Source: Rhizomys pruinosus | Taxonomy: Eukaryota; Chordata; Mammalia; Rodentia; Spalacidae | Length of the DNA stretch: 64,000 nucleotides | Assembly (NCBI GenBank): GCA_009823505.1 | Contig: VZQC01013287.1 | Coordinates: forward strand, 3,294,339 to 3,358,338 | Direction: 5' to 3' | Part shown: piece after piece, positions 10,786 through 22,605 of the stretch | Position numbering within the stretch: position 1 is the first letter of the stretch | How the letters are laid out: each line of letters starts with the position of its first letter | Made by a program: the position numbers and the translations under genes | Notes under the pieces: generated by a model | The model's database searches: none | Told to the model about the DNA's origin: nothing | Seen by the model: the letters and a program-made list of their open reading frames with translations, nothing else

Positions 10786-11637
10786 GTGTGCAGGGCTTAG
10801 AGCAGGGACTTCCCAGGACCACCTGAAGCACAGGTAGGAGCCAGGATAGATCTACTCCTGGGTTGTTGGATAACTGATTCCTTGGTTTGTTGGATAGCTA
10901 AATCTTTGTCTTGTGTGGCTAGTAGGGTGGAGTCTCCCTGCTAGCTGGGATTAAAGGTGGGCCTGTTAAATCATTGTCTGGTGTGGCTGTTGGGGCAGAG
11001 TTGCCCTTCAAGCTGGTATTAAAAAAAAATAAGGCCTGGCATGGTGGCGCACGCCTTTAATCCTAGCACTTGGGAGGCAGAGGCAGGAGGATCTTTGTGA
11101 GTTCAAGGCCAGCCTGGTCTACAGAGTGAGTTCCAGGACAGCTGGGGCAACAGGGAGACCCTGTCTTGAAAAGACCAAAAAAAAAAAAAAAGTGAGCCTG
11201 TTGCCACTGTGAGACTTGAGTGCACAGGGCTTAGAGCAGGGACTTCCCAGGACTACCTGAAGCACAGACCACCCCCCCACCCCCCCTGCCAAATGGAATT
11301 GCTGAGAGAGTGTCCAAGTGAAATTTTTGGAGACTCTTCAGAACAGAAAGGAAAGAATGAATTAGATTTCCAATATATAAACAAAATTAAAAGCCTGAAA
11401 CCTACACAAGTCAACACTCCATAAACAAGGAGAAAAAGAAGCATCTAAAGGAGGCAAGCAAAGCAAGCCTTCAACACAGTGAAAAGGCATTTATTATTTG
11501 CATTGGAATATAGGCAAAAAAGGGAAACCCACATGCCAGGGACATGACGAAGGGACAACATGGGAAAGGTGCAGGATAATCCTACAACCCTATAGGAGAT
11601 TGCTACAGTGGGATACCTCTGGGGGTGACCCAAGAAA
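10786..11637 (+). promoter_or_regulatory. L1 copy 1 5'UTR with monomer-like repeats
   Basis: Segments of about 50 bp at 10786-10834 and 11217-11266 are near copies (cagggcttagagcagggact, cttcccaggac). Between them are two related shorter units beginning gtggctagtagggtggagtc and gtggctgttggggcagagtt. Tandem 5' monomers are the promoter design of several rodent L1 lineages; promoter activity here is inferred. Confidence 0.55.
11033..11190 (+). mobile_element. B1 SINE inside the L1 5'UTR
   Basis: Near-consensus B1: ggcatggtggcgcacgcctt, aggcagaggcaggaggatct, agttcaaggccagcctggtc and a long A tail. It interrupts an attaaa-ggtg junction that is continuous in the neighbouring monomer. Confidence 0.95.
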
Positions 11638-11639
11638 CA

Positions 11640-12692
11640 GATCTTAGAGGAACAATTGAAGACCTATTCAGAGAAATCAAAGAATATAAAGACCAAGTCA
11701 GAGAACTAAGAAGAGAGAATGAAAAACTCAAGAAGGACCTAGAGGAAGACAATGACTAACTTCAGAAAGAACTAAAGGGAGAGAATGACAAACTCCAGAA
11801 AGAACTAGAGAGAGAAAATGACAAATTCCAGAAGGAAGTGGAAACACTGAAAAAGGAAGCCAACCTGCAAAGTAAGGAGCACCAAGAAGAGATTGAGAAG
11901 CTCCAAAAGGAAGTGGAAATACTAAAGAAATCACAGGATGAAATGAAAAAGGAAATAGAACACTCATCCAACCAAGAGGAAAGGAATGGAAAAAGCCTCA
12001 GAAATAGAATGGAGGAAGCAGAACAAAGAATATCAGACCTGGAAGATAACACAGAACAACTAAACATCTCAAGTAAAGATTATGAAAAATTAAAAAATGC
12101 AAAAAAGTGGAACAACCAGGAAATATGGGACACTATGAAAAGATCAATCCTCCACATCATAGGAACAGAGGAAGGAGAAGAATCCCAAGAAAATAGTATT
12201 GATCAGATCTTCAACAGAATAATAGATGAAAACTTCCCCAAACTAAAAAAAGACAAACCCATACAAATACAGGAAGCACATAGAACTCCAAACAGACAAG
12301 ATCAGAAAAGAAACTCCACACGCCATATCATAGTTAAAATGCTAGTCACCCAAAACAAAGACAAAATTCTGAAAGCCACAAGAAAAAAACAGCAAGTTAA
12401 TTATAAGGGGAAACCCATCAGAATCATAACTGACTTCTCAGCACAAACCATAAAAGCAAGAAGAACATGGAGCAAAGCATTCCCAATGTTAAAGGACTAT
12501 AGATGCCAACCCAGGTTACTATACCCAGCAAAAATGTCGATTATAGTTGAAGAAGAGAGAAAAATCTTCCATGACATAAACAAGATGATAGAATACATGT
12601 CCAGAAAACCAACCCTTCAGAAAATACTTGAAGCAGCTCAAAGGACAGACGAGAGGAGCAACTATCCCCAAGCACCTAGAAAGAGAAACTAA
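11640..12692 (+). pseudogene. L1 ORF1 (RNA-binding coiled-coil protein), broken
   Basis: ORF1p is the nucleic-acid chaperone that coats L1 RNA in cytoplasmic particles. An in-frame stop (tgactaac near 11758) cuts the N-terminal coiled-coil region. From 11838 a 284-codon frame stays open. It is rich in Glu/Lys heptad-like repeats and then enters the conserved C-terminal half, including RTPNRQDQKRN and a distal QPRLLYPAKMS motif typical of L1 ORF1p. Intact homologues have one continuous frame. A typical intercistronic gap of about 40 bp leads to ORF2. Remnant, not functional as it stands. Confidence 0.9.
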
Positions 12693-13680
12693 TAAAAACC
12701 TAACTGCAGAAGTAGAAACCAAGACTAAAAATGCAAATGGATAATAAGGTGAAAGGAAGCAATACACATCTTTCAATTATAACCTTAAATATTAATGGAC
12801 TAAACTCCCCAATCAAAAGACATAAACTGGGAGATTGGATTAGGAAACAAAACCCATCTATATGCTGTCTACCAGAAACCCATCTCAGGCTCAAGGATAG
12901 GCACCAACTTAAGGTGAAGAGAGGGAAAAAAATATTCCAAGCAACTGGTACCAAAAAGAAAGCAGGTGTTGCTATTTTAATATCAGACAAAATAGACTTC
13001 AAAGTAAAAGAAATCAAAAGAGACAAAGAAGGCCATTACACCTTTATCAAAGGAACAATTGACCATGAAGACCTCACAATCATGAATATATGCACCAAAC
13101 TCTGGTGCACCAAACTTCATAAGGACAATTCTTCAGGACCTTAACGCACAGATTAACCCCAGCACACTAATAGTAGGGGACTTCAATACCCCACTAAGTA
13201 CTCTGGACAGATAAACCAGACAAAGAATAAACATAGAGGCATCTGAACTGAATGATATAATACACCAAATGGACCTCACAGACATCTACCAAATATTCCA
13301 CCCAAATGCCAGAGAATACATTTTCTACTCAGCACCCCACGGAACATTCTCCAAAATAGAGCACATACTGGGACACAGGAAAAAACTCAAGAAATACAAA
13401 AAGATTGAAATAATTTCATGCATTCTATCAGACCACAGTGCAATAAAGCTCAATGTCAACACCAGGATAAGCCCTATAACCTACAAGAACACATGGAGAC
13501 TAAACACTCTCCTGAATAACGAATGGGTCAAGGAAGAAATAAAGAAAGAAATAAAAGCATTCCTGGAACTGAATGACAATGATAATACAACACAACAAAA
13601 CCTATGGGACACTTTAAAAGCAGTCTTAAGAGGGAAGTTTATAGTCCTGAGTGCCTACATAAAAAACAAAACAAAACAGA

Positions 13681-13948
13681 GGGCTGGAGAGATAGCCTAG
13701 CAGTTAAGAGCACCGACTGCTCTTGCAGAGGACCCGGGTTCGATCCCCAGCACCCACATGGTGGCTGAGAACCGTCCGTAACTCCAATTCCAGGAGAACT
13801 CCAGTTCCAGGGGAATCCGACACCCTCTTCATACCTCCGCGGCATTGCACGACACGGGTGCACAGACCTACGTGCAGACAGTACATTCATACACATACAA
13901 AAATAAATTAAATTAAAAAAACAAACAAACAAACAAACAAACAAAAAA
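13681..13948 (+). mobile_element. B2-type SINE inside L1 ORF2
   Basis: Complete B2 head (gatagcctagcagttaagag, gggttcgatcccc), body and (CAAA)n-type tail, inserted in the A-rich stretch of ORF2 that reads attaaaaaaacagaaag in the L1 at 38.5 kb. Confidence 0.95.
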
Positions 13949-14685
13949 CCAGAAAGAGCACAAGTGAATGATCTAACACTGCAGCTAAAAATACTTGAGA
14001 GGCAACAACAAATGAACTCTAAATGCAACAGACAGGAAGAAATAACAAAAATCAGAGCAGAAATCAAAGAAATAGAAACAAAGAAAACCATACCAAAAAA
14101 AAATCAATGAATCCAAAAGTTGGTTCTTTGAGAGAATAAACAAGACAGACAGACCTCTAGCCCAGTTAACAAAAAGAAAGAAGGAACAACTCCAAATCAA
14201 TACAATCTGTGATGAAAGGGGAAATATCACAACAATGAAAATATCCAGACAATCATGTGGGAATACTTCAAAAACCTATTCTACTAAGTTTGAAAACCTA
14301 GAAGAAATACATGGATATCTGAAATCATGGGAATCACCAAAGCTCTACCAAGAAGAGATCGACAGCTTAAACAGACCCATGATATATGAAGAAATTGAAG
14401 ATATAATAAGAAGCCTCCCAACTAAAAAAAGCCCAGGACCAGATGGGTTCACAGCACAATTCTATAAAACATTTCAAAAAGACAACCATTATTGCTCGAA
14501 TTATTGAGAAGGATACAAACAGAGGGAATTCTCCTAAATGAAGCCAGCATCACTCTAAAACCAGGAAAAGATACAACCAAAAAGGACAACTATAGACCCA
14601 TCTCTTTAATGAACACAGATGCAAAAGTTCTCAATAAAGTACTTGCAAATTGCATACAGACCCACATCAAGAAGATCATCCATCA

Positions 14686-14893
14686 TGATGGATTGATTAT
14701 ATTGAGGAATGATCTCTCCAATCCAATTCCATCTAGGACTTTAAGCATGAATGGATGCTGGATTTTGTCAAAGGCTTCTTCTGCATCAATTGAGATGATC
14801 ATGTGGTTTTTGTCTTTCAGTCCATTTATATGTTTTATGATATTTATTGATTTTTGTATGAACCATCCCTGCATTTCTGATATGAATCATTCT
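14686..14893 (-). other. Inverted ORF2 segment within L1 copy 1
   Basis: Sense L1 sequence up to about 14685 (atcaagaagatcatccatca) is followed by the reverse complement of the region equivalent to 39,297-39,505 of the intact L1 (for example gctggattttgtcaaaggct, catcaattgagatgatcatg). Sense sequence then resumes at agagtttcttcacaggcttg. The same structure is present in the second copy at 29.64-29.86 kb. Confidence 0.88.
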
Positions 14894-16432
14894 GATATGA
14901 AGAGTTTCTTCACAGGCTTGGGAAAAAAGTTCTTAATTTCATTTGGAAAAAAAAAAGACCCCTAATAGCCAAAGCAACTCTGAGGGAAAAGAGCAACACA
15001 GGGGGGATCTCTATACCAGATTTCAAACTATACTACAGGGCTATAGTCATAAAAACAGCTTGGTACTGGCACAAAAACAGACCTGTTGACCAATGGAATA
15101 AAACTGAAGATCCAAACTTGAGCACATACAATTTCGGCCACCTCATATTTGACAAGAGGGCCAAGAAGACACAATGGAGGAAAGACAGCATCTTCAGCAA
15201 GTGGTGTGGGAAAAACTGGATCACCACTTGTAAAAGAATGAAATTAAACCCCTACCTCTCACCCTGTACAAAAGTCAACTCCAGATGCATCAAAGACCTC
15301 AACATGAAACCCCAAACTCTGAAGGTGATAGAAGTTGGCAGCAGCCTACAAGACAAAGGCATAGGAAAAGACTTCCTAAATCAGACATAAGGTGAGCAAG
15401 AATTAAGGTCAACAATTGACAAATGGGACCTCATTGAACTCAAAATCTTCTGTACATCAAAAGAAACAATCAAGGAAGTGAAGAGAAATCCCACAGAGTG
15501 GGAGGAAACCTTCAACACAGAAACATCTGACAAAGCATTGATTTCCAGAATATATAAACTACTCAAAAAACAAAGAAGAAAGAAAACAAATGACCCCCTC
15601 AATAGATGGAGCAAAGAGCTGAACAGAGACTTCACAAGTGAGGAATTAGAGATGGCTGAGAAACATCTTAAAAAGTGTTCAACATTGCTAATAATTAAAG
15701 AAATGCAAATTAAAACCACTTTAAGATATCATCTCACTCCAATAAGACTGGCTAGGATCAAGAAAACAAATGATACCACATGCTGGAGAGGTTGTGGGGA
15801 AAGGGGAACACTCATCCACTGCTGGTGGGAATGTAAACTCTACAGCCACTATGGAAAGCAGTGTGGAGAACCCTTGGAAGAGTCGGAATGAACTTGCCAT
15901 CTGACCCAGCCATATCACTCCTGGGTATGTACCCACAAGACTCATCTTACCATCGAGATACATGCACAGCCATGTTTATTGAAGCTCTGTTCACAATAGC
16001 AAAAAGCTGGTACCAACCCAAGTGCCCCTCGACTGACAAGTGGCTAGAGAAAATGTGGTACATCTACACAATGGAGTTCTATGCAGCAGTAAAAAAAGAC
16101 AACATCCTGAACTTTGCAGGTAAATGGATGGAACTGGAAGATATTATGTTAAGTGAAGTAATAGTCCCAGAAAAACAAATGACGAATGATATTCCTCATC
16201 TGTGGATGCTAGCGCCAATAACCTTGTTGTAAATATTTCTTGTTGGGAGTGATTCATATTGGAAAGAACAACAACAATACCAACAACAGAAAAGACTGCA
16301 TCAAAGAACTGACTGAAATGGTGAATATGGTGGGGTGGGGGATTTGGGAGGGGGACACAGGTCTAGATTTGATTTGTAACATAATCTTGTACAAACATAT
16401 ATATGTATATATATAAATAAATTTTAAAAAAC

Positions 16433-16890
16433 CTAGTGCTTACCATAAGAAAAAATAAAATGAACTGTATTAGCAAGGTCTGAGGGCAGACAGTGGACAC
16501 CAAATCTTGCAAGACATTGAAGACCTCTGACATATGTAAGTTTGGCTTTTTCTCTAACAAGACTTTGAAGAGTTGTGACACAACCTAAAACGTAAAACTC
16601 CTGGCTATTATATTGAGACCATAGTACGGAGGGGAAAAAATAGAGGCAGAAATGCAGATCAGGTGGCCACAGCCATAAACTAGCCCGGCTTAACTACCAT
16701 TATGAACTGGCAACAGTTGAGTGGTGAGAAGCAGTCATATTCTGGGTAAAACTGATAGAGAGGACCAGCCAGACTTCTTTATGAATAATGTGTACAATAT
16801 GAGCAAAAGGCAATATCAGGCCTATAAAATTCCCACATGAGCACCAGAAAGAATTCAATTGCCTTACTAGAGATAGAGAAACAGACACAG
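16433..16890. repeat. Unique spacer, duplicated at 31394-31850
   Basis: About 460 bp of non-transposon sequence between the L1 tail and the MaLR provirus. Essentially identical to 31394-31850; I noticed only a difference such as taccataag / taccgtaag. No ORF of note. Confidence 0.9.
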
Positions 16891-18857
16891 TGTGCTGGAT
16901 ACCTTTAGTGTCAACTTGACATACCTGGGTTGAGGGAGCCTCAATTGGGGAATTGGCTCCATTGGATTGGCCTGTGGCCACATCTGTGGAGTATTGTCTT
17001 GATGGTTGAGCAGTGTGGGAGGGCCCAGCCCACAATGAGTAGTGCCACCCTGGGCAGGTTGTGGTGTACTGTATAAGAAGGCGGGCTGGGCATAAGTCAG
17101 AGGAGCAAGCCAATGAACAGCATTCTTCCATGGTTTGTGCTCCAGTTCCTGCCTCCGGGTTCCTGCCCTGAGTTCCTGCCTTGGGCTCCCTAAGTTATGA
17201 ACTGTGACCCAGGAGATGTAAGCTGAATAAACCCTTTCCTCCCCAAGTTGGTGTTGGTCAGAGTGTTTTGTCACAGCAATGGAAGACAAACTAGGACAGA
17301 AACTGGTACCAGAGGAGTGGGGTATTGCTGTGACAGACCTGACCTTGGTGTTTTGGGGAGGGACTGTGGAAGCATTTGGAACTTTGGGCTGGGAAGATCA
17401 TTGAATGCCTAAAGATCGTGGCTGTGGAACTTGGAACAGTTTTGCTGAAAGAGTTGTAGAAGATGGAGGCCTGGCTTGTGAAGTTTCTAGTTTCAAAGGG
17501 GAGCAGAGACCATCAGGACTGTGTAATCTGTGGGTTCTGGTCAGCTGGGGCTGAAGAATCAGCTGTAAGTAACAAGAGACCAGAACATGAAGGGAAATCT
17601 TTGTTGTACTGGGACAATTGATGCTGGTTAGCTGGGGCTGAAAAATCAGCTGTAAGTAACAAAGAACCAGCATCACTTGTGAAATCTTCTGGGAAGAATT
17701 TCTTCAGGGTCAGCACACAGAAGCTGTGATCCAGAAGAGGCCTGAGCCTCCATCTACAGCCAGAAGCAGGACTTGGTAACGTGTAAGAGTCTCCTAATGG
17801 TTTCCGTGTTTGAAACTTGAGGGGGTCACAGAGAGCAGCGAGGCTTGGCACTGTGAGAGGTCAGGAAAGACCATTGGTGGAAGTGCACCTCAGTTGCAGT
17901 GAAGACCCCAGGATTGCAGGGTCATGGAGAGAAGCTGAGGCTTTGCACCAGGAGAGGTCAGAAAGACCCATTGGGAGGGTGCTGCCTCAGTTTCAGTGGT
18001 GAACTCCAGCTTTTTGGAGATGCTGGGACCGTGGAATGACCACCAAGAGCAGCGGCAGGTGTGGAATGGAGTCGGCCTGGGCCTGCAGATGAAGCTGTGT
18101 GTGCCACGGATGGCAGAGTCGGATAGGGGGAGCTGCCAAAACCCTTTGGAAGCCCAGAAGATTGTGAGTGAGTCCCAGGTGTCCAGCCTTGAGCTACTTT
18201 GCTGGACTTAGGTTTTGTTTTGAGATGCCTTGATTCTTCCCTTTGAATAAGACAGTACTTTTTTTGGATTTACACAGCCCACAATTAAGAGAGTTTTTAA
18301 CAGACTGTCAACTTTAAGTGTTGGACATTTTAAAGGACTGTGGGCGCTTTTAAGGTTGTACTGTCTTAGGTTGTGATTAAGTTACATCATACTTTGGGGA
18401 TAAGAAATGGAAATGGTGGTTTAATGGTGATGTGCTTTGTGTGTCAAGTTGACAGGGGTCAATTGTGCTGGTAGCTTTAGTGTCAACTTGATACACCTGG
18501 GTTGAGGGAGCCTCAATTGGGAATTGGCTCCATTGATTGGCCTTGGCCACTCTGTGGAGTATTGTCTTGATGGTCGAGCAGTATGGGAGGGCCCAGCCAG
18601 CAGAATGAGTGTGCACCCTGGGCAGGTTGTGGTGACTGTATAAGAAGTCGGCTGGGCATGGCCAGAAAGCAAGCCAATGAAGCAGACATACCTCCAGTTT
18701 GTTTCAGTCCTGCTCCAGTTCTTGCCCTGAGTTCCTGCCTTGGGCTCCCTAAGTGATGAACTGTGACCCAGGAGATGTAAGCTGAATAAAACCCTTTCCT
18801 CCCCAAGTTGGTGTGTGGTCAGAGTGTTTTGTCACACAATGAAAAAAAACTAGGACA
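16891..18857 (+). mobile_element. MaLR (MT-type) provirus: LTR - internal - LTR, TSD cacag
   Basis: 5' LTR 16891-17298 (tgtgctgg...ctaggaca), non-coding internal region 17299-18463, 3' LTR 18464-18857. The 3' LTR and the end of the internal region carry many single-base losses relative to the 5' LTR. The left target copy is cacag (16886-16890). The right flank reads cacat here but cacag in the second copy (28161-28165), supporting a 5-bp TSD. No open gag/pol frames, as expected for MaLR elements, which are mobilised in trans by ERVL. Confidence 0.92.
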
Positions 18858-20178
18858 CACATTCTCGGGGAAGAAGATTATAAGCTTTGTTTTCTACATG
18901 TTAAGCCTGAGGAATCTATTAGAAAATATTGTATACATTCTAATATATATTTATGTATATTTTTCTGTATGTAATTTTGTGCTTTGTATTTTTCTTATGG
19001 ATGTTTTTTTCTTATTGGGACATATTGGTTGCTTGATGGAACAGGTTGATTTTGTATGGACTCATTTTGTATGACTTCTAAAATGCCTACCTGACACCAC
19101 CCCATCCCTCAGCTTTGTATATACATTTTATATAATTCCTCCCCTTAAATGAGGACAAGACCTGGAATACAAGTCACTTCTCTGACTCAGGTGATGAGAC
19201 CATCACTCCTGAGACTCTGTGAAGTCATTTTTGGCATTATAGTGGCTTCTTTGTCAGCTGACTCAGTGAGCTTCTCTGGTTGGCCTGACATGAGGACAAT
19301 CTCCAGGAGCCCATGGAGATCCTTAAGCAATAGCCAGCTAGGAAATACAGGTTCAGTCTACTCTACAAACCATTCAGTTTTGCCAACAATCTGACCAGCA
19401 TCCAAATGAGAATGCTATCTGTCCAGAACCTTGACTTCAGACATGGGAGATACTGAGCAGAAAACCCAGCCATGCCATGCCCAGACTTCTGATCCCAGAT
19501 AACGAGCAAGATGATGATGGGATGTTGTCTTAGCTGTTGGAGATAGTGTGACTTTGTTATGCAGCAGTAGAAAATCAATATGCATAGTATCACTGTCAAT
19601 AGCTTTAGAAACATGGATACCCTTTCCCAAAGCAAATACTGATAAAACTATGAAGCCCACCATGAAACTCCGTAAACATGAGTGTTTCTTATACTGCTTA
19701 TAGTGGTATAAATAAATAAATAAAACAAGTAAATAAATAAGATTCAATTACTATTTGTAATTTTTTCTCTGTCTTATAATGTTTTCAAGGACCATATAGT
19801 CTTGAGGCAGAACAGATATATAGCTATTTTTCATAAGGTAGAGAAGTTAAAGCTCATGGACTTAGTTCTGCCTGTATGACTCTATCTTATGTAACATTCT
19901 GTCATGAACTTCAAATATGGCCTTCAAAACTTGCATGCTTTCAAGACCAGCAGGCCACACTGGAGGGAGTGGACTCCAAGAGGCAGACAGAAGGCAAATA
20001 ATCACTAAGGCTCACCTGTTAGTTCTCCACCAGGAGGAAACTCCATTAACTATTTAAGAGGATTCTAAAGAGGATGCCCATCAGGGGACAACTGAGATTA
20101 CTTGCTCCACAGCCCTCTCAGCAGATACCTGATGGCACCGGGGATGAGATTTACATCACCTTAAAATTACTCTTCTTA
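18858..20178. repeat. Spacer duplicated at 28161-29474
   Basis: About 1.3 kb of low-copy, gene-free sequence near-identical to 28161-29474. Small indels cluster at AT runs and around 19490-19560. It contains an 81-codon ORF (19149-19394) present in both copies with no recognised family; I regard it as chance. Confidence 0.9.
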
Positions 20179-20458
20179 GGGCTGGAGAGATGCTAGCGGT
20201 TAAGAGCCGCCGACCGCGTTACAGAGGAACCTGGGTGTCGATCCCCAACACACATGGCCCGAGCCGAGAACCATCTGAAACTCCAATTCACGCATCACGA
20301 GAGAAACTTCCACCGTCTCCAGTCGGGAATCGATACCCTCTTCTGACCTCCGTGGCACTTGCAATGACACACCGTGGACGTTGCACAGACTTGCAGGCAC
20401 GACAGTACCTTCATACACCAAAGACATGAAAATAAAAAACATAATAAAAAATATTACT
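20179..20458 (+). mobile_element. B2-type SINE with dense small indels
   Basis: Recognisable B2 (gctggagagatg, agcggttaagagc, cttctgacctccg) but with many one- and two-base insertions and deletions, for example in the B-box region gggtgtcgatcccc. Flanked by ttactctt-type target copies at about 20167 and 20454. The density of indels is unlike other B2s here. Confidence 0.85.
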
Positions 20459-21499
20459 CTTTTGTCTAGCCGATCCAAATACCTAGAGCTCAGGCCAAAC
20501 AAGGAAGACCAAACAATTACAAAACTGAGATTTCAAGGCATAGGAGAGAACACTAAAATTGTATCTTATTAACTACTTGATCGAAAATCAAATTTCTAAC
20601 TCTCCTGTATGCTGAACATAATAAGTGACAGGCTTTGTGAGGAACACACAAGTCATCTAAAAAGAATTGGTGTCTTCAAAGAAATACTAATTAGCACATA
20701 CAACAGCACATACAGGGTAAGAGTCCTTGCTGCAGGAGGTGTGGTCCTGAGGAACAGGACCCTATAAGTGGAACGACTCCACCCACCCAATGGCCTCAGA
20801 GACCAATTGCAAAAAGAAGTGGGCAGAAAGTGGCTGTGTTACGAGGCAGGGAGTGGTACACAAGTGACAACTAGTGGTGAAAATATATTAGGAGAAGATC
20901 GCTCCAGGCTCCTAGTTGCATGCCCTCTTTGCTCTCAATAGACTCACATTGAGAAACTGTATCAAGACGAATGGGGGAAGCTGCATTGATAAAGACCCAC
21001 CCAAAGAAGTCATTTAGGTGAAAAACCCCAGCTACCCAGAACTGTTACAAAGTGAGATCTTGTGAATTAAATGGAAAAGCAGAAAGAGGCCTCAATTCTC
21101 CAGTCAAAAAGACACTGAAGCTAGTAGAGTGTTAGTGTCTCTGGATGAAAAAGGAGATCTGGAGTCACTTCTTAAAAGTTGGAGCACGCCACTCCAAGGA
21201 ATCCAAGACTGATAGAGCTACGCTGCACAGTAGGAGGTTTATTGATAACCTGCACTATGCTATGGAGCAGTTCATTCTGTATTATAACGGGTGATCACTA
21301 ACCTTGGAGCGTACGAGACAGACCTTACCACAATTAATGAACCAAGAATATACTGGAGAGAGTCCACATTGTGAGGGAGAGAAGGACTACAGGAGAGTGA
21401 GCCCAGTGGGGAAAGAGGTGTAAATAGAGTTTACCTAGATTAATTTAGGATTGTTGCGCTGTCATGAAATACAATGAAAAACTGCTTTGGAGCACAGAG

Positions 21500-21690
21500 T
21501 GGCATATCGTGGTGGTATCGAAGAATTCGTATTCGCCTTAAACGAAGATGCCCCAAGCATTTGGCGAGGCAGAGGCAGGCGACTCTGTTGATGTTCAAAG
21601 CAGCCTCCTAGGCCTCTTACATAGTGAGGGCAAGTTTACACGGCCAGATTGTGGCGCGTGCTAAGGAAAGAGACTCCCTGTCTTCACCCC
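21500..21690 (+). mobile_element. B1 SINE with many inserted bases
   Basis: B1 landmarks appear in the right order but are stretched: gtggtggt, cgccttaaacg, aagcatttggcgaggcagag, gttcaaagcagcctcctagg, acatagtgagggca, gactccctgtctt. About 190 bp against roughly 140 for a normal B1. The changes are mostly insertions, unlike evolutionary decay. Confidence 0.7.
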
Positions 21691-21829
21691 AAATGATGGA
21701 TAGACAGTGATGATAGATAGATTAGATAAATAGATTGATAGCTGATAATAGATAGATACATCGTGCGGTTTGGGAAGATGAGTATTGGTTTCGACTCTGA
21801 AATGATGGGAGTTGGAGGAGAAAGGAGAA

Positions 21830-22200
21830 AGGAGGAAAGGGAGGGGAGGGGAGGGAAAGCAGGCCAGGGAGAGTAGGAAGCCACTAGGAGGAAGGAAGGA
21901 AGAAATGTGACAAGGAACTGAAGGAATGAAGAAGGAACGGTTGAGGAACCCCGGAGTGAAGGAAACGGACAGGGAGGAGGGACGTGGGAGAGGAAGCGAA
22001 AGGAAACGAGAGAGAGACGAGAGAGAGACGAGAGAGAGAGAGAAAAGGAAAGAAAGAAAAGAAAGACAATAAGAAAAAAAAACATGATAGAAGAAATCTC
22101 GAAAAAAGAAAAGAAAAGAAAGAAAAGAAAGAAAGGACAGAATAGATAAGAAGAAGAAAGAAAGAAAGAAAATTCATGAGCGTAAGAAACATAAAAAACT
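21830..22200. repeat. GA/GAAA-rich low-complexity tract
   Basis: Long purine-rich run (gagag, gaaag and gaaaag units) with scattered non-purines. It gives rise to a 174-codon antisense ORF of Ser/Phe/Leu that is not a gene. Confidence 0.85.
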
Positions 22201-22299
22201 TTACTCAAAAATAAAACCCTTTATTGTCATAGCTCTTGGGTGTTAATTCTGAATTAAGACACAGGAATGTTCAAAGAGAATCTTTTGTAGTTCAGACTA

Positions 22300-22605
22300 T
22301 CTGGTGTTGCTGCTTGACGAACACCGTGACAAGAAACCTATAGTAAGAGTTTTTATTTGGGGACATTACAGTCCAGAAGATAAGAGACCCGATCAATGGG
22401 TGAGGCCTGGTAGGGTTCAGCAGCTGCAGGAAGCAAGAGAGGGGGAAAGTAGGAAACACGGACATGGTCTGAACCTTCAATGCATCCCCCCAGATTGCTT
22501 CGTCTAGCATGGTCACACCCCTTAAAGCTCCACAATGACCAACTGTGGACCAAGTAATCAAACACTTGGTACTTACGGGGGCTACTTACTCAAACCATCA
22601 CATTC
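22300..22605 (-). mobile_element. ORR1-type LTR, antisense, heavily altered (likely)
   Basis: Order of motifs matches the antisense ORR1-type LTR at 46241-46592: ttgctgcttgacgaacaccg, gtttttatttggggacatta, a middle block, gcatggtcacaccccttaa, and a 3' part ending tactcaaaccatcacat. Confidence 0.6.

Larger units (their letters stand above)
12731..16182 (+). pseudogene. L1 ORF2 (endonuclease/reverse transcriptase), multiply broken
   Basis: ORF2p supplies an APE-type endonuclease and reverse transcriptase for target-primed insertion. The N-terminal endonuclease region is open from 12731 to 13144 (visible [22 protein letters not shown] where the intact partner has QETHL), then shifts frame. A second open piece (13269-13700) carries the SDHSAIKLN motif before a B2 insertion at 13681. 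The RT core including FADD is missing because of an inversion plus deletion around 14686-14893. The C-terminal part resumes near 14895 and keeps the Cys-rich [18 protein letters not shown] motif (near 15782), ending at TGA 16180-16182. Non-functional. Confidence 0.92.
10780..16432 (+). mobile_element. L1 LINE copy 1: near full length, decayed, internally inverted
   Basis: Parts in order: monomeric 5'UTR (10786-11637, with a B1 inside), ORF1 (to 12692), ORF2 (12731-16182, frameshifted, holding a B2 at 13681-13948), and a 3'UTR with a G-rich tract (gtggggtgggggatttggga near 16331) and A-rich tail. Aligned by eye to the L1 at 37.6 kb, it lacks about 600 bp of the reverse-transcriptase region (partner positions about 39,506-40,100). 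A preceding stretch of about 200 bp is inverted (14686-14893). It cannot mobilise itself. Confidence 0.93.

Noticed and set aside
19149..19394. 81-codon ORF present identically at 28451
   Set aside because: Identity reflects the duplicated block, not selection; no family signature.
21684..22208. 174-codon minus-strand ORF rich in Ser, Phe and Leu
   Set aside because: Product of a GA-rich low-complexity tract in a probably error-rich region.
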